From contig JAVIAB010000073.1 in NCBI GenBank assembly GCA_032433765.1, positions 55,789,565-55,853,564 of the forward strand: a DNA stretch of 64,000 nt, read 5' to 3'. The DNA comes from Megaustenia siamemsis (Eukaryota; Mollusca; Gastropoda; Stylommatophora; Ariophantidae). The notes beneath the pieces were generated by a model. That model saw only the letters and a program-made list of their open reading frames with translations, was not told the DNA's origin and did no database searches. This document shows, piece after piece, positions 19,778 to 30,959 of this stretch; the first letter of the stretch is position 1, and each line of letters opens with the position of its first letter. Made by a program: the position numbers and the translations under genes.

Positions 19778-21744
19778 TGTACCCTATTCTTAGTGACATC
19801 GTGTGGGTCTTTGTTAGCTCAGCAGAATCTACATCCTTCAGAAATGTCTTTTCCTTATTCTCAGGGTTCTTTACACGGAAATACATGTCCATCTTACAAA
19901 TTGTGCGATGTTATATTTTCTGTTAACTTATCATCTTCACAATGTTGTGTAACAAATACTAAATTTTGTGTATAGCTCATAGGACTGTTCAGTTCAGCTC
20001 TCAGAATTGTGTCTATTTAGCCGATACCAGCAGTGTACACTTCAGTACTCAAAATGTCTATTTAAATGATATCAGCAGTGCCCACTTCAGTACTCAAAAT
20101 GTCTATTTAAATGATATCAGCAGTGCTCACTTCAGTACTCAAAATGTCTATTTAAATGATATCAGCAGTGCCCACTTCAGTACTCAAAATGTCTATTTAA
20201 ATGATATCAGCAGTGCCAACTTCAGTACTCAAAATGTCTATTTAAATGATATCAGCAGTGCCCACTTCAGTACTCAAAATGTCTATTTAAATGATATCAG
20301 CAGTGCTCACTTCAGTACTCAAAATGTCTATTTAAATGATAATAGCAGTGCCCACTTCAGTACCCGGAATGTTGTCTATTTAAATGATATCAGCAGTGCC
20401 CACTTCAGTACTCAAAATGTCTATTTAAATGATACCAGCAGTGCTCACTTCAGTACTCAGAAAGTTGTCTATTTAAATGATACCAGCAGTGCCCACTTGA
20501 ATACCGGAATGTTGTCTATTTAAATGATACCAGCAGTGCCCACTTCAGTACTCAGAAAGTTGTCTATTTAAATGATACCAGCAGTGCCCACTTCAGTACT
20601 CAGAAAGTTGTCTATTCAAATGATATCAGCAGTGCCCACTTCAGTACTCAAAATGTCTATTTAAATGATATCAGCAGTGCCCACCTCAGTACTCAAAATG
20701 TCTATTTAAATTATACCAGCAGTGCCCACTTCAGTACCGGAATGTTGTCTATTTAAATGATACCAGCGGTGCCCACTTCAGTACTCAAAATGTCTATTTA
20801 AATGATATCAGCAGTGCCCACTTCAGTACTCAAAATGTCTATTTAAATTATACCAGCAGTGCCCACTTCAGTACCGGAATGTTGTCTATTTAAATGATAC
20901 CAGCGGTGCCCACTTCAGTACTCAAAATGTCTATTTAAATGATAGCAGCAGTGCTCACTTCAGTACTCAAAATGTCTATTTAAATGATACCAGCGGTGCC
21001 CACTTCAGTACTCAGAAAGTTGTCTATTTAAATGTTACCAGCAGTGCCAACCTCAGTACTCAGAAAGTTGTCTATTTAATTGATACAAGCAGTGCCCACT
21101 TCAGTACTCGGAACATCTTCCATTTAAATGATACCAGCAGTGCCAACCTCAGTACTCAGAAAGTTGTCTATTTAATTGATACAAGCAGTGCTCACTTCAG
21201 TACTCGGAACATCTTCCATTTAAATGATACCAGCAGTGCCAACCTCAGTACTCAGAAAGTTGTCTATTTAAGTGATACCAGCGGTGCCCACTTCAGTACT
21301 CAGAAAGTTGTCTATTTAAGTGATACCAGCAGTGCCCACTTCAATACTCAGAAAGGTGTCTATTTAAGTGATACCAGCAGTGCCCACTTCAATACTCAGA
21401 AAGGTGTCTATTTAAGTGATACCAGCAGTGCCCACTTCAATACTTAGAAAGGTGTCTATTTAAGTGATACCAGCAGTGCCCACTTCAATACTCAGAAAGG
21501 TGTCTATTTTAGTGATGCCTACAATGCCCTGTTTAGTACTCAGAACATTGTCTATCTAAAGAGTACCACTGGTGTCCAGACATGTCACCGAAATGTTCAT
21601 GCCATATGTGGACATGGCAGTAAAGAGAAGAAATTGGAAGGCTATGATGTTGCTATTTTGCGCATTCTTTGCTTTAATACAAAGAATTATGTCAAAGGTA
21701 AAATTGAATCTAAAATTAAATCTGGAAAAACAGAAATAAAATGA
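19778..21744 (+). pseudogene. Candidate decayed exon or gene encoding 15-16-residue tandem repeats
   Basis: A long pyrimidine-rich tract ending TTTATTTTCTAG at 19777 looks like a splice acceptor. After it an open frame includes LLAQQNLHPSEMSFPYSQG and ends at 19973-19975. One frame over, a unit reading TVQFSSQNCVYLAD leads into many copies of SSAHFSTQNVYLNDI. After the array the same frame continues through 65 or so unique codons (TCHRNVHAICGHGSKEK, then LRILCFNTKNYVKGKIES) to TGA at 21742-21744, with AATAAA at 21735-21740. Lesions are one shift near 19966, three single-base losses of the same kind (ACCCGG to ACCGG near 20504, 20735 and 20874), which together restore the frame, and a TAG at 21445-21447. 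The product and family are unknown. A purely non-coding minisatellite is the alternative. Confidence 0.4.
20000..21535. repeat. 45/48-bp minisatellite, about 33 copies
   Basis: The basic unit is GTCTATTTAAATGATATCAG followed by CAGTGCCCACTTCAGTACTCAAAAT. A 48-bp variant has CAGAAAGTTGTC in place of CAAAATGTC. Both lengths keep the reading frame. Later units are more diverse than early ones, and short blocks of two to three units are duplicated. Confidence 0.93.
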
Positions 21745-22589
21745 GAACGGACTCTCACCAAAAAAAAAATGTCGTCTCCTGCATCTTTAAGACCACTGTG
21801 CGAGTCCACAAAAGATGAGTTGAATCATGTAATCAGTTGGCGATTATTATGAGTGAAAGTAAGAAGTTCTAAACTACTTGGAACTCAACTTTGTGCCAGA
21901 TCACAATTTACTTTATGTCCAAAGGGTTTAATCAGAGCTGAAGAAGTTCTAACCACGAAATATCAGTTTGATTAGTGTCAAAGCATGAAGTGCTCTAAAG
22001 TCAACAAAGTGCATTAAAAAAATATCATGTTAACCTTTATTTCTGCAGTAAGTTTGTTTAATGCAGCCCCTTTTATCTTACTTTCTTCTCCTCAGTAAGA
22101 AAGTCTTGTTCTTTATTTTGTATTTCTGTGTAATCTTCAGATACGTTTCTTATATAAAGATGTATATATTTTTTCATCATCTCTCCCCATTCATCATTCT
22201 CGTTTCATATTTTGTCTAAATAGTACATTTCGAGCTGTATGATGCCTAGACATTATATACGATGCTTAGGAAAAGTAAATAAGATATTAAAATAACACAG
22301 ATATTTCATACTTTACCTAAAAACATCACGTATTCTACAGATTGCCTACGCATTTCATACAAATCCTGCTTCTCATACATTGCTGGCAAAATCTTTTCGG
22401 CTTTTATTCAGTTTTTAGATAACAGCAGTTTTGCTACAATAAAGACATTATAACCCAACGCAATCGCTGCATATTGTACATTCCGCGTTATTTCATTTTA
22501 GATTATCATGAAAATGAATTTTATTCCTGAAAATGGGCTTTTGTTTCACTTTGAGGCGTTATTGCATATCTAGTAGAAGATTGGTGGTA
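21745..22589. other. No recognisable feature
   Basis: AT-rich sequence. No repeat or gene recognised. Confidence 0.4.
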
Positions 22590-22960
22590 TACAGGTTCGA
22601 ATTCGGCCTCTGAACCGGAAAATCTCGGATTCGAACCCACAAAAGGCGGTAGCTTTCACCTTGAACTTGTAGCTTCTACGTGGTTTAACCCTCGCCCTTT
22701 GTCTGGGTAGTGAGATACGGTGTCTAGTCCTCTAGGAAAACGGCGAAAAACAGGATTCCCGTGTGCACTTGCGCACGTTAAAGAATCCATGGCAGTTAAA
22801 AGTAAAAAATAGAAAGCTTAAAATGGCCGCTGCCACAGAAAATTTGGTAAGCCAATCTACCAATCCAGATGATGGATATGTCGGGCCGAAATTAGCAAAA
22901 ATTGTGGTGAAATAAACTAGCACCATAACGCATCCGCGCCGGTTTGACGTGTGTCCGCTG
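22590..22960 (+). repeat. Dispersed repeat R4, copy 2 (unexpanded)
   Basis: It contains two B-box-like blocks (GGTTCGAATTCGG, GGATTCGAACCC), a single CTGGGTAGTGAGATACGGTG segment, then GTGTGCACTTGCGCACGTTA and GGCAGTTAAAA. A short frame MAAATENLVSQSTNPDDGYV at 22823-22915 lies inside the repeat; a matching degraded segment is in copy 1, so I do not call it a gene. Confidence 0.6.
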
Positions 22961-23640
22961 AACACGTTTACGTGTGTAGTATTTAAATGTGATATTATTC
23001 ATCCTAATAATATGTCAATGACAAAGTAAGCTCACTACTTGCTCAGTGGAATAAATGAGAATTGGAATGACAGATTTGTAGTCAACCAGCTTTGTAAGAA
23101 GTTACTACGTTAATTTTTAACCAATTAACTGCCGAACAGAAGAAAGAAAGCACGACATGGCCGACGTAACCTTTATTAAGGAATGAAATTGACACTCATC
23201 GGCCGCTCACAAACCATTAATGGGCACAAGAGATGACAGTGGGAGAATGATGATACCAGAAAAATGGTTTAATTGCAACTTGCGTCAAAATCGACGAGGA
23301 GGGGAGGGAGTAAGGGGGCAAAACAATGATTCGGTCTGTCTATACGTGGTGGGCTTCACCAACTACCATCATGTGCCTACAGAAGCCGTGATCTACATTT
23401 AGGGCGTAAGAATGACAAATCGTCAGGATGGAAAAAAAAAACAATTTTGCTCAAATCCAGCAGCGGTTCGTCCTAGCAACTATCATGTTTTAAATTTGTT
23501 TAGGATTTTAATTTTGAACTAATGCCATGGTGTCGACAAGGTTACTAGACCCTAAATATAGATGTGGCGAGTTGTAAATGTTTTATTTATTTTCCGGTTA
23601 TGTGATAAAATTCAAATCTTATCCTTCGTAAATGTAAACA
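22961..23640. other. No recognisable feature
   Basis: Nothing supported. A 60-codon plus-strand frame at 23220-23402 is not recognised. Confidence 0.35.
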
Positions 23641-23832
23641 AGGCCTTTTGTGTAGACCGCTAGGCCTTCTGTAGAGACCTCTAGGCCTTCTGTAGAGATA
23701 AGTCTTTTGTAGAGACATCTAGGCCTTCTGTAGAGATAAGTCTTTTGTAGAGACCTCTAGGCCTTCTGTAGAGACCTCTAGGCCTTCTGTAGAGACCTCT
23801 AGGCCTTCTGTAAAGACCTCTAGGCATTCAGC
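23641..23832. repeat. 21-bp minisatellite, about 9 copies
   Basis: The unit is TAGGCCTTCTGTAGAGACCTC. It alternates in places with a shortened form, TAAGTCTTTTGTAGAGA. Confidence 0.85.
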
Positions 23833-24426
23833 CACCATAGCTTTGACGACACCGATTATCTCCTCGTTAACCAGTCTGCTTCATGTAAGAATGTTACCAG
23901 AAAGCCCATCTTGTAGACGAAGTGAGGTCCTAGTGAGCAATGATTCACTCTAGGGCGACCACTAAAGACTAGCTTGTATTTCGCATAAGCTAAGGATGGA
24001 ACACTGTAACTCAGTACAGTTATATAGAATTTGAGCTACAATGCAACGATCGTAAAAATATGGCAAGAAACAGAACGGCTTGGAAAGTGTTTGTTGAAGA
24101 CATATACTCCACAGGGAGCTGAAATGTAGAAGAAGAAAGAAAACCGTTTGATTTCTCCCCTGGGAATTCCAATAAGTAAACATAACCGATATTGTACACT
24201 CGAGTTTTGGCGCACACTAAGACATAAGGTTCATAACAGACGACGGAATATGAAATACAGACTGGTTGTTACTTTCTAACTATCTAGGTTGAAAGTGTTA
24301 ACTCGGTCTCCGAGTCTCCATCTTCTTTTTGTCCTCACTGCCTTCAGCGTCGAAGGGCGTTGCTACATTCGTTTTCTGTTGTTTAACTGAGTGTTTCTAA
24401 AACCTTCATATTGTATTTATATAATG
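23833..24426. other. No recognisable feature
   Basis: Ordinary sequence without a supportable gene or repeat. Confidence 0.35.
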
Positions 24427-24440
24427 TATTTACACGCCCT

Positions 24441-24703
24441 AGGGAGCCGCGATAGCTCAGTGGTTAGTGAACTGGACTACAAAGGACAAGGGGTAGGGTT
24501 CGATCCCAACCGACGGCTTCCGGGTTCACCCAGCCTTAAATTGGTACCGGATTTTTTTGGGGAAAGTAAAGCGGCACGGGCGTAATACCGACCGCATTAC
24601 CCCAAAAATCATGTGCTGAAGGTCTGTAAAATATAGGGCCGCTAACACCATATTTCCCTATACGCCACTTGGCATGATGGGGGTACTTTACTTTTTTACT
24701 TAC
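24441..24703 (+). mobile_element. SINE1 (tRNA-derived), copy 1
   Basis: The head GGGAGCCGCGATAGCTCAG contains an A-box (TAGCTCAGTGGTTAG), and GGTTCGATCCC is a B-box, so it is tRNA-derived and probably transcribed by RNA polymerase III. The body ends CTATACGCCACTTGGCATGA with a TACTTTACTTTTTTAC tail. A perfect 14-bp target-site duplication (TATTTACACGCCCT) flanks it at 24427-24440 and 24704-24717. This shows LINE-driven insertion. Confidence 0.92.
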
Positions 24704-24770
24704 TATTTACACGCCCTGACTTTCTTACAGTTCAACATTTCACTTTGTAGGAGAAATGAAAAATAAATAA

Positions 24771-25949
<1,179 letters not shown>

Positions 25950-26384
25950 AGGTCTATCTTAATATATGGATGTGAATCATGGACAACAGACAAGAAAATC
26001 ACTGGTGTCTGTAGAAATGTGGTTATACAGAAATATGTTGAGAATACCGTGGACAGCTAAGAAGAGTAATGAAAACTTCCTGAACGAGGTCAAAGCAAAA
26101 AGAGAGCTAATTTCAAATATTAGAAAGAAACAATCAGCATTTTTTTGGCCATGTAATGAGAAGAGAATAGCTAGAATATATTGTAACAACTTGGAAAATT
26201 GAGGGACGAAGAGATAGAGGAAAGCAACGAGAAAAGATACCAGACAGCTTAAGAGAATGGCTTGGCAGAAGGTCAGCAACAGAAATTATAAATAACTGTC
26301 GAAATCCAAAAGTTTTGGAGAGACATTATCACATACGCCAGCAGGCCCGGTACTTGATGATGATGATGATGATGATGATGAGGG
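25950..26384 (+). pseudogene. LINE-A reverse transcriptase C-terminal remnant with GATGAT tail
   Basis: It begins in a YGCESWTT-like block (TATGGATGTGAATCATGG) and passes an RRNVLRIPWTAKKS-like segment, which is partly in frame at 25966-26202. The end is ACATACGCCAGCAGG and (GATGAT)n at 26357-26381. Several frameshifts are present. The catalytic domain is missing. Confidence 0.8.
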
Positions 26385-26424
26385 TCTAACAGGGGTAGGG
26401 ATATGATATATAGATCCGGAGAAT

Positions 26425-26600
26425 AAAGACCGCTTGTCCTGAGCAGGCGCCACAAGTGGTTCGAGTCAGAGTTTTTATTGTGAACCTCGATAGAAAAAAA
26501 AACTGTTAATCTACGGGGATCCGAACCAGCGTTCTCCTGGTTTGGAGCACGACGAGTTATCGATTCGGACACCTGCTCTCCATGAGGGAGCCATTGGAAG
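26425..26600 (-). mobile_element. SINE3-like tRNA-derived retroposon, copy 2
   Basis: On the minus strand it has a head around GTGTCCGAATCGATAACTCG and a B-box-like GGTTCGGATCCCC. The 3' part aligns with 15178-15350. No target-site duplication was found. Confidence 0.5.
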
Positions 26601-26733
26601 GAAGTAACTTTAGAAACAGCTGAAGCGGACGACAAGAATTGTTTAACACAGTTCAAATTGGACACGTTACTTTTGTTTGCCATATAAATAATAACTTCAT
26701 TAAAGGAAAATACACGGGAATTATAACTGAAAT

Positions 26734-26991
26734 GGGAGCCGCAATAGCTTAGTGGTTAGTGAACTGGACTACAAAGGACAAGATGTCAGGTTCGATCCGG
26801 ATCGACGGCTTCCAGGTTCACCCAGCCTTAAATGGGTACCAGATTCTTTTAGGGAAAGTAAAGCAGCACGGGCTTAATACTGACCACATTAACCCAAAAA
26901 TCATGTGCCAAAGGTCTATTAAAATTATGGTCACCAACACCATATTCCCTATACGCCACTTGGCGTGACGGGGCTTTCTACTTTACTTACA
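26734..26991 (+). mobile_element. SINE1, copy 2
   Basis: It is colinear with 24441-24703, with a few substitutions in the A-box (TAGCTTAGTGGTTAG). An 11-bp target-site duplication, ATAACTGAAAT, is at 26723-26733 and 26992-27002. The tail is CTACTTTACTTAC. Confidence 0.92.
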
Positions 26992-27002
26992 ATAACTGAA
27001 AT

Positions 27003-27309
27003 ATTAAATTAAAGTGTGCTAGAGCATCAATTGATAGGCAAGAGTAGATACAGCAGCCCCATCATATCAAAGCTTAGCATGAAATTGCATTCCGTTGTAG
27101 CTGTCTCCGATACTCTTATAGCACATGATGATGATGATAATAATGAACAAAACTATTCTATTGGAAATAATAATTTTAATTAATAAAATACATATTTAAG
27201 CTCTGCACCATGTAAACATGGCCATAAAAAGGTTAATCCCTAGGTTAGATCGAGTCCTTTGGGTCGAAACATATCATCAGTTACCGTAATCACCAAACTC
27301 TTTAGAGCA
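27003..27309. other. No recognisable feature
   Basis: Short AT-rich gap with a GATGATGATGATAATAA run near 27126. Nothing else. Confidence 0.4.
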
Positions 27310-28200
27310 TCCAAAGTCACCAATCACTGTATAGCTATCCCAGTAACGAATCACTGTACAGTTGCTCCAGTAATCAATCACGATACAGTTACCCAAGCCC
27401 CTGTACTGCTACCCAATCACGATACAGTTACCCAAGCCCCTGTACTGCTACCCCAATCACCAACCACTGTACTGCTACCCCAGTCACCAACCACTGTACT
27501 GCTACCCCAGTCACCAACCACTGTACTTGTTACCGCAGTCACCAACCACTGTACTTGTTACCCCAGTCATCAACCAATGTACTGCTACCCAGTCACCAAC
27601 CAATGTACTGCTACCCCAATCACCAACCACTGTGCTGCTACTTCAGTCACCAACCACTGTACTGAAACTCCAGTCACCAACCACTGTACTGCTACCCCAG
27701 TAACCAGTCACTGTACTGCTACCCCAGTCACCAACCACTGTACTTCTACTCCAGTCACCAACCGCTGTACTTCTACCCCAATCACCAACCACTGTACTTC
27801 TACCCCAATCACCAACCACTGTACTGCTACTCCAGTCACCAACCACTGTACTGCTAACCCAATCACCAACCAATGTACTGCTAACCCAATCACCAACCAC
27901 TATACTGCTACTCCAGTCACCAACCACTGTACTGCTACCCCAATCACCAACCACTGTACTGCTACTCCAGTCACCAATCACGGCACAGCTACCCCAGTTA
28001 CCAATCACTGCATATTTTCATTACCACTGTATGTTTACATACGCTTAAAGGCAAATAAAGAAGAAAAGAAAACCAACCACTATACAACTACATCGCCCCC
28101 AATCCTTGTTCAGCTATCCCAGTCACCAAGCACTGCATTGCTACACCATCTTCAATCACCGAAAACACATTACAAACCACCATACAGCTGACCCAGTCCC
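27310..28200. repeat. 27-bp minisatellite, about 27 copies plus degenerate units
   Basis: The unit is GTCACCAACCACTGTACTGC followed by TACCCCA. The plus-strand frame 27259-28191 (310 codons) stays open only because 27 is a multiple of three and no frame of the unit has a stop. The peptide switches between TPVTNHCTA and QSPTTVLLP as indels shift the frame, so it is not a gene. Confidence 0.92.
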
Positions 28201-28439
28201 CTAACGCTACAGTTACACCATTTTCCAATAATTGTACAATTACTCAACCACTAATCAATCACTGTACAACCACCCTACTCACAAATCGACGACTGTAAAT
28301 TATTCACAGCCACACGTCAGTCACTGCCGTGTTGTTCCAGTCATCAGTCAATCACTGCACAGTTGTTTCAGTCATCAATCAGTCACTGTTAAGTTACCCT
28401 GATCACCACCAGTATGTCACTGTACAATTAATTACCCCT

Positions 28440-28860
28440 GTCAATCAATAACTGCTGGGTGTTGCCACAAACCAATCAATCACTGCTGGGTGATCCCACT
28501 CACCAATCAATCACTGCTGGGTGATACCACTCACCAATCAATCACTGCTGGGTGATACCACTTACCAATCAATCACTGCTGGGTGATCCCACTCACCAAT
28601 CAATCACTGCTGGGTGATACCACTCACCAATCAATCACTGCTGGGTGATACCACTCACCAATCAATCACTGCTGGGTGATCCTAGTCACCAATCAATCAC
28701 TGCTGGGTGATACCACTCACCAATCAATCACTGCTGGGTGATACCACTTACCAATCAATCACTGCTGGGTGATCCCACTCACCAATCAATCACTGCTGGG
28801 TGATACCACTTACCAATCAATAACTGCTGGGTGATCCCACTCATCAATCAATCACTGAAT
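28440..28860. repeat. 31-bp minisatellite, about 13 copies
   Basis: The unit is CACCAATCAATCACTGCTGG followed by GTGATCCCACT or GTGATACCACT. It shares the CACCAATCACTG core with the 27-bp array upstream, and the interval 28200-28440 holds longer degenerate units of the same type. Confidence 0.92.
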
Positions 28861-30777
28861 AATCACCTGTTAGAGGCCAGCTCTCACAAAAAGAGGACAA
28901 GGTAGAGTAGGACAAAGCGCACGTCAGAGGACAGGTGAAACAGGATGCCACGAATGGTGAACGCATGAACTAACTCTCAGCGTAAAGGAGCGCAAAGAGT
29001 TTAATCAACGCCTAACAAGAACAATGAATAGATGAACACTTCTAATGTTGCTGGAACTTTCCGCGAAGCGGATCTAGGCATTCCTCGACAGCAGTGACAA
29101 AATGCTGGAATTACAGACTAAAACAATTACCCCTGTTATCATTTCACTGACCAGTTACACTAGCAAATAAGTCGTTGTACGGTTCCACCAAACAAATGCT
29201 TATTGGTCTTATCCATGGAGCAAAGTGACAAAGAATTCAGAGAAATACGACGAGAAAACACTGCGCAGTTATCTTCAATTTAAATTTAGAAGAAAAAGAG
29301 CCACCACATTACAATATTCTACATAATACATCTTATTGGAGATGCCCTGTACCCAGTGGCGTAGCCAGGGAAAGCTGGATGAGCGCTTCTCAAGTGGGTT
29401 GCCAAAAAGTCATTAACACTGGGAATTCGGAATAATTTGTCGCTTGTTAGTGGTGAAATAGAAATTTCTGCGAATATTGATTTTGGCCAAATAATTGACC
29501 ATTTGAAGGAACGATGTGAAAAGCTCAATCTATAGATCAAAAATGTGTACCCATAGTCACTGATTTATGAAGCGAATATAGAGCTATGTTAAGAGCACTC
29601 AGCTTTCTATCCATGCAGTAGAGCACAAGAAGAGAGAACAGAATACTAGCTGATTTGACTTCTAGTGGTATCGCTTAATTAACACTTCATCTCCTGCTAT
29701 CAGCCACCATTGATTTGACAGCCAAAATCCTATGATGGTGTAAGCGACTTCAATTAGATCTTTGATATAAAGTTCACATATAAAACTAGTCTAGCATCAA
29801 TAGCATAATCAACATGGGGATAACGTGTTAAATATAAAAGGATATTGTTATAGCAGTTTGCTGGCCTTAAAATATAGTTTTGTACAAATTTATTATTATG
29901 TTGTTTTGCTTAAAGTTAATGCTATCTTCTGACTTCACTTTATGAAATTGTCCGATTAGTTGTGAGTATGGTCTGTAGATTAACTAATTGAATTATCGGC
30001 ATTGTCTAATGTATACTTTTCATTAAATGTATTAATATTATCGTTTGATTTATTTAGATTTTTGTCTTACATTGATAAAAATTATTTCTCACTTTCATCA
30101 TTTTTCTTTTGAGTTTTGATGGAGATTTAGACTAACTACTTTGGTATTTTTGTTAGTTTAGTTTGTTTTATGACTATTTTTTATTCTTTCTTTTCATTAA
30201 TTCTGAACATTATTTTTTTAAAATTGTGATTAAATCATTTTGTCTATGCAGTTTTTGTGTACACTTTCTCTGGTGATATATTCATAAAAATCTCATTTAA
30301 TGTGACTAAATGATGCATTCTTGTGTGTGTTTCATACGCGTAGCATTAAAAAAAAATGTCTGTATGTTCTGAACACATAGAGCACTTGGAACCCACTTTT
30401 TGTGAAATTATTGATAATGTTCTGACAAAGATTTCTTAGTCAAACGCGTCGTTTCTTCTCTCTTCGTTAGGTGTTTAATTATCGTAACCAATCACATTGC
30501 ATCACAGTGACCTTAAAATCATTGTTTCTTTTAAACACCTGGCGATGCTCTCAACTTTCAGTTTCTTTGACCAATTTGTGTGAGCACTGGTAATAACATA
30601 TCCAATGTGTCATTTTTCTCGGTAAGGCATTGTGTCCCTTGCCGGTGTAAAGGACACTGATCTTAAGTTATTTATTGTAAAATAATGATTTTATATTAAA
30701 ACAAAAAACATTAAGAGAATAGATGTTAAAAGAGTTTACAAATTTGACACTTCTGATGTGAAAAATTCATTTAAATC
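28861..30777. other. AT-rich region with a possible transposon scrap
   Basis: CAGTGGCGTAGCCAGG at 29354-29369 resembles hAT-type transposon ends (which often begin CAGTGGCG). Just after it, 29408-29542 is open for about 44 codons (KSLTLGIRNNLSLVSGEIEI, then FGQIIDHLKERCEKLNL). This could be a scrap of a transposase gene, but no partner end is convincing. The remainder, to 30777, is AT-rich with nothing recognised. Confidence 0.3.
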
Positions 30778-30950
30778 ACCGACTTCTCTTTTGACACCTT
30801 GTTGAAGCATGGACTACAGACAATGTCTCTCAATTCATACCTATTCTGGCAAAATGTCTCTACGTCTCTCCAGTCTAGGCCATTGTTCTAGAGGATTTCC
30901 ATGAATTGTCTTCCCCATGTATTACTGGGTCTTTCAGGTTTCTAATTCCG
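30778..30950 (-). pseudogene. LINE-F reverse transcriptase C-terminal end
   Basis: The minus strand reads KPERPSNTWGRQFMEIL, one stop, then NNGLDWRDVETFCQNRYELR and ends near NKVSKEKS. This is the usual C-terminal signature of LINE ORF2 proteins (GRPxxTW followed by WRD and a DRxxWR-like motif). Upstream in the element's own direction, the frame runs straight into the 26/48-bp array. Confidence 0.7.
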
Positions 30951-30959
30951 CTTGTTGTC

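Noticed and set aside
22823..22915. Small ORF MAAATENLVSQSTNPDDGYV with a good start context
   Set aside because: It lies within dispersed repeat R4, and a degraded counterpart sits at the same place in the copy at 3.8 kb.
24441..24560. Possible tRNA genes at the SINE1 heads
   Set aside because: A and B boxes are present, but the cloverleaf cannot be closed and the same sequence heads five flanked retroposon copies.
27259..28191. 310-codon ORF with VTNHCTATP repeats
   Set aside because: The frame stays open in a stop-free 27-bp repeat, but the peptide phase switches several times, which argues against selection for a protein.
29354..29560. Complete small hAT element
   Set aside because: The CAGTGGCG start is suggestive, but the proposed right end matches only about 7 of 12 bases and no 8-bp target duplication is found.
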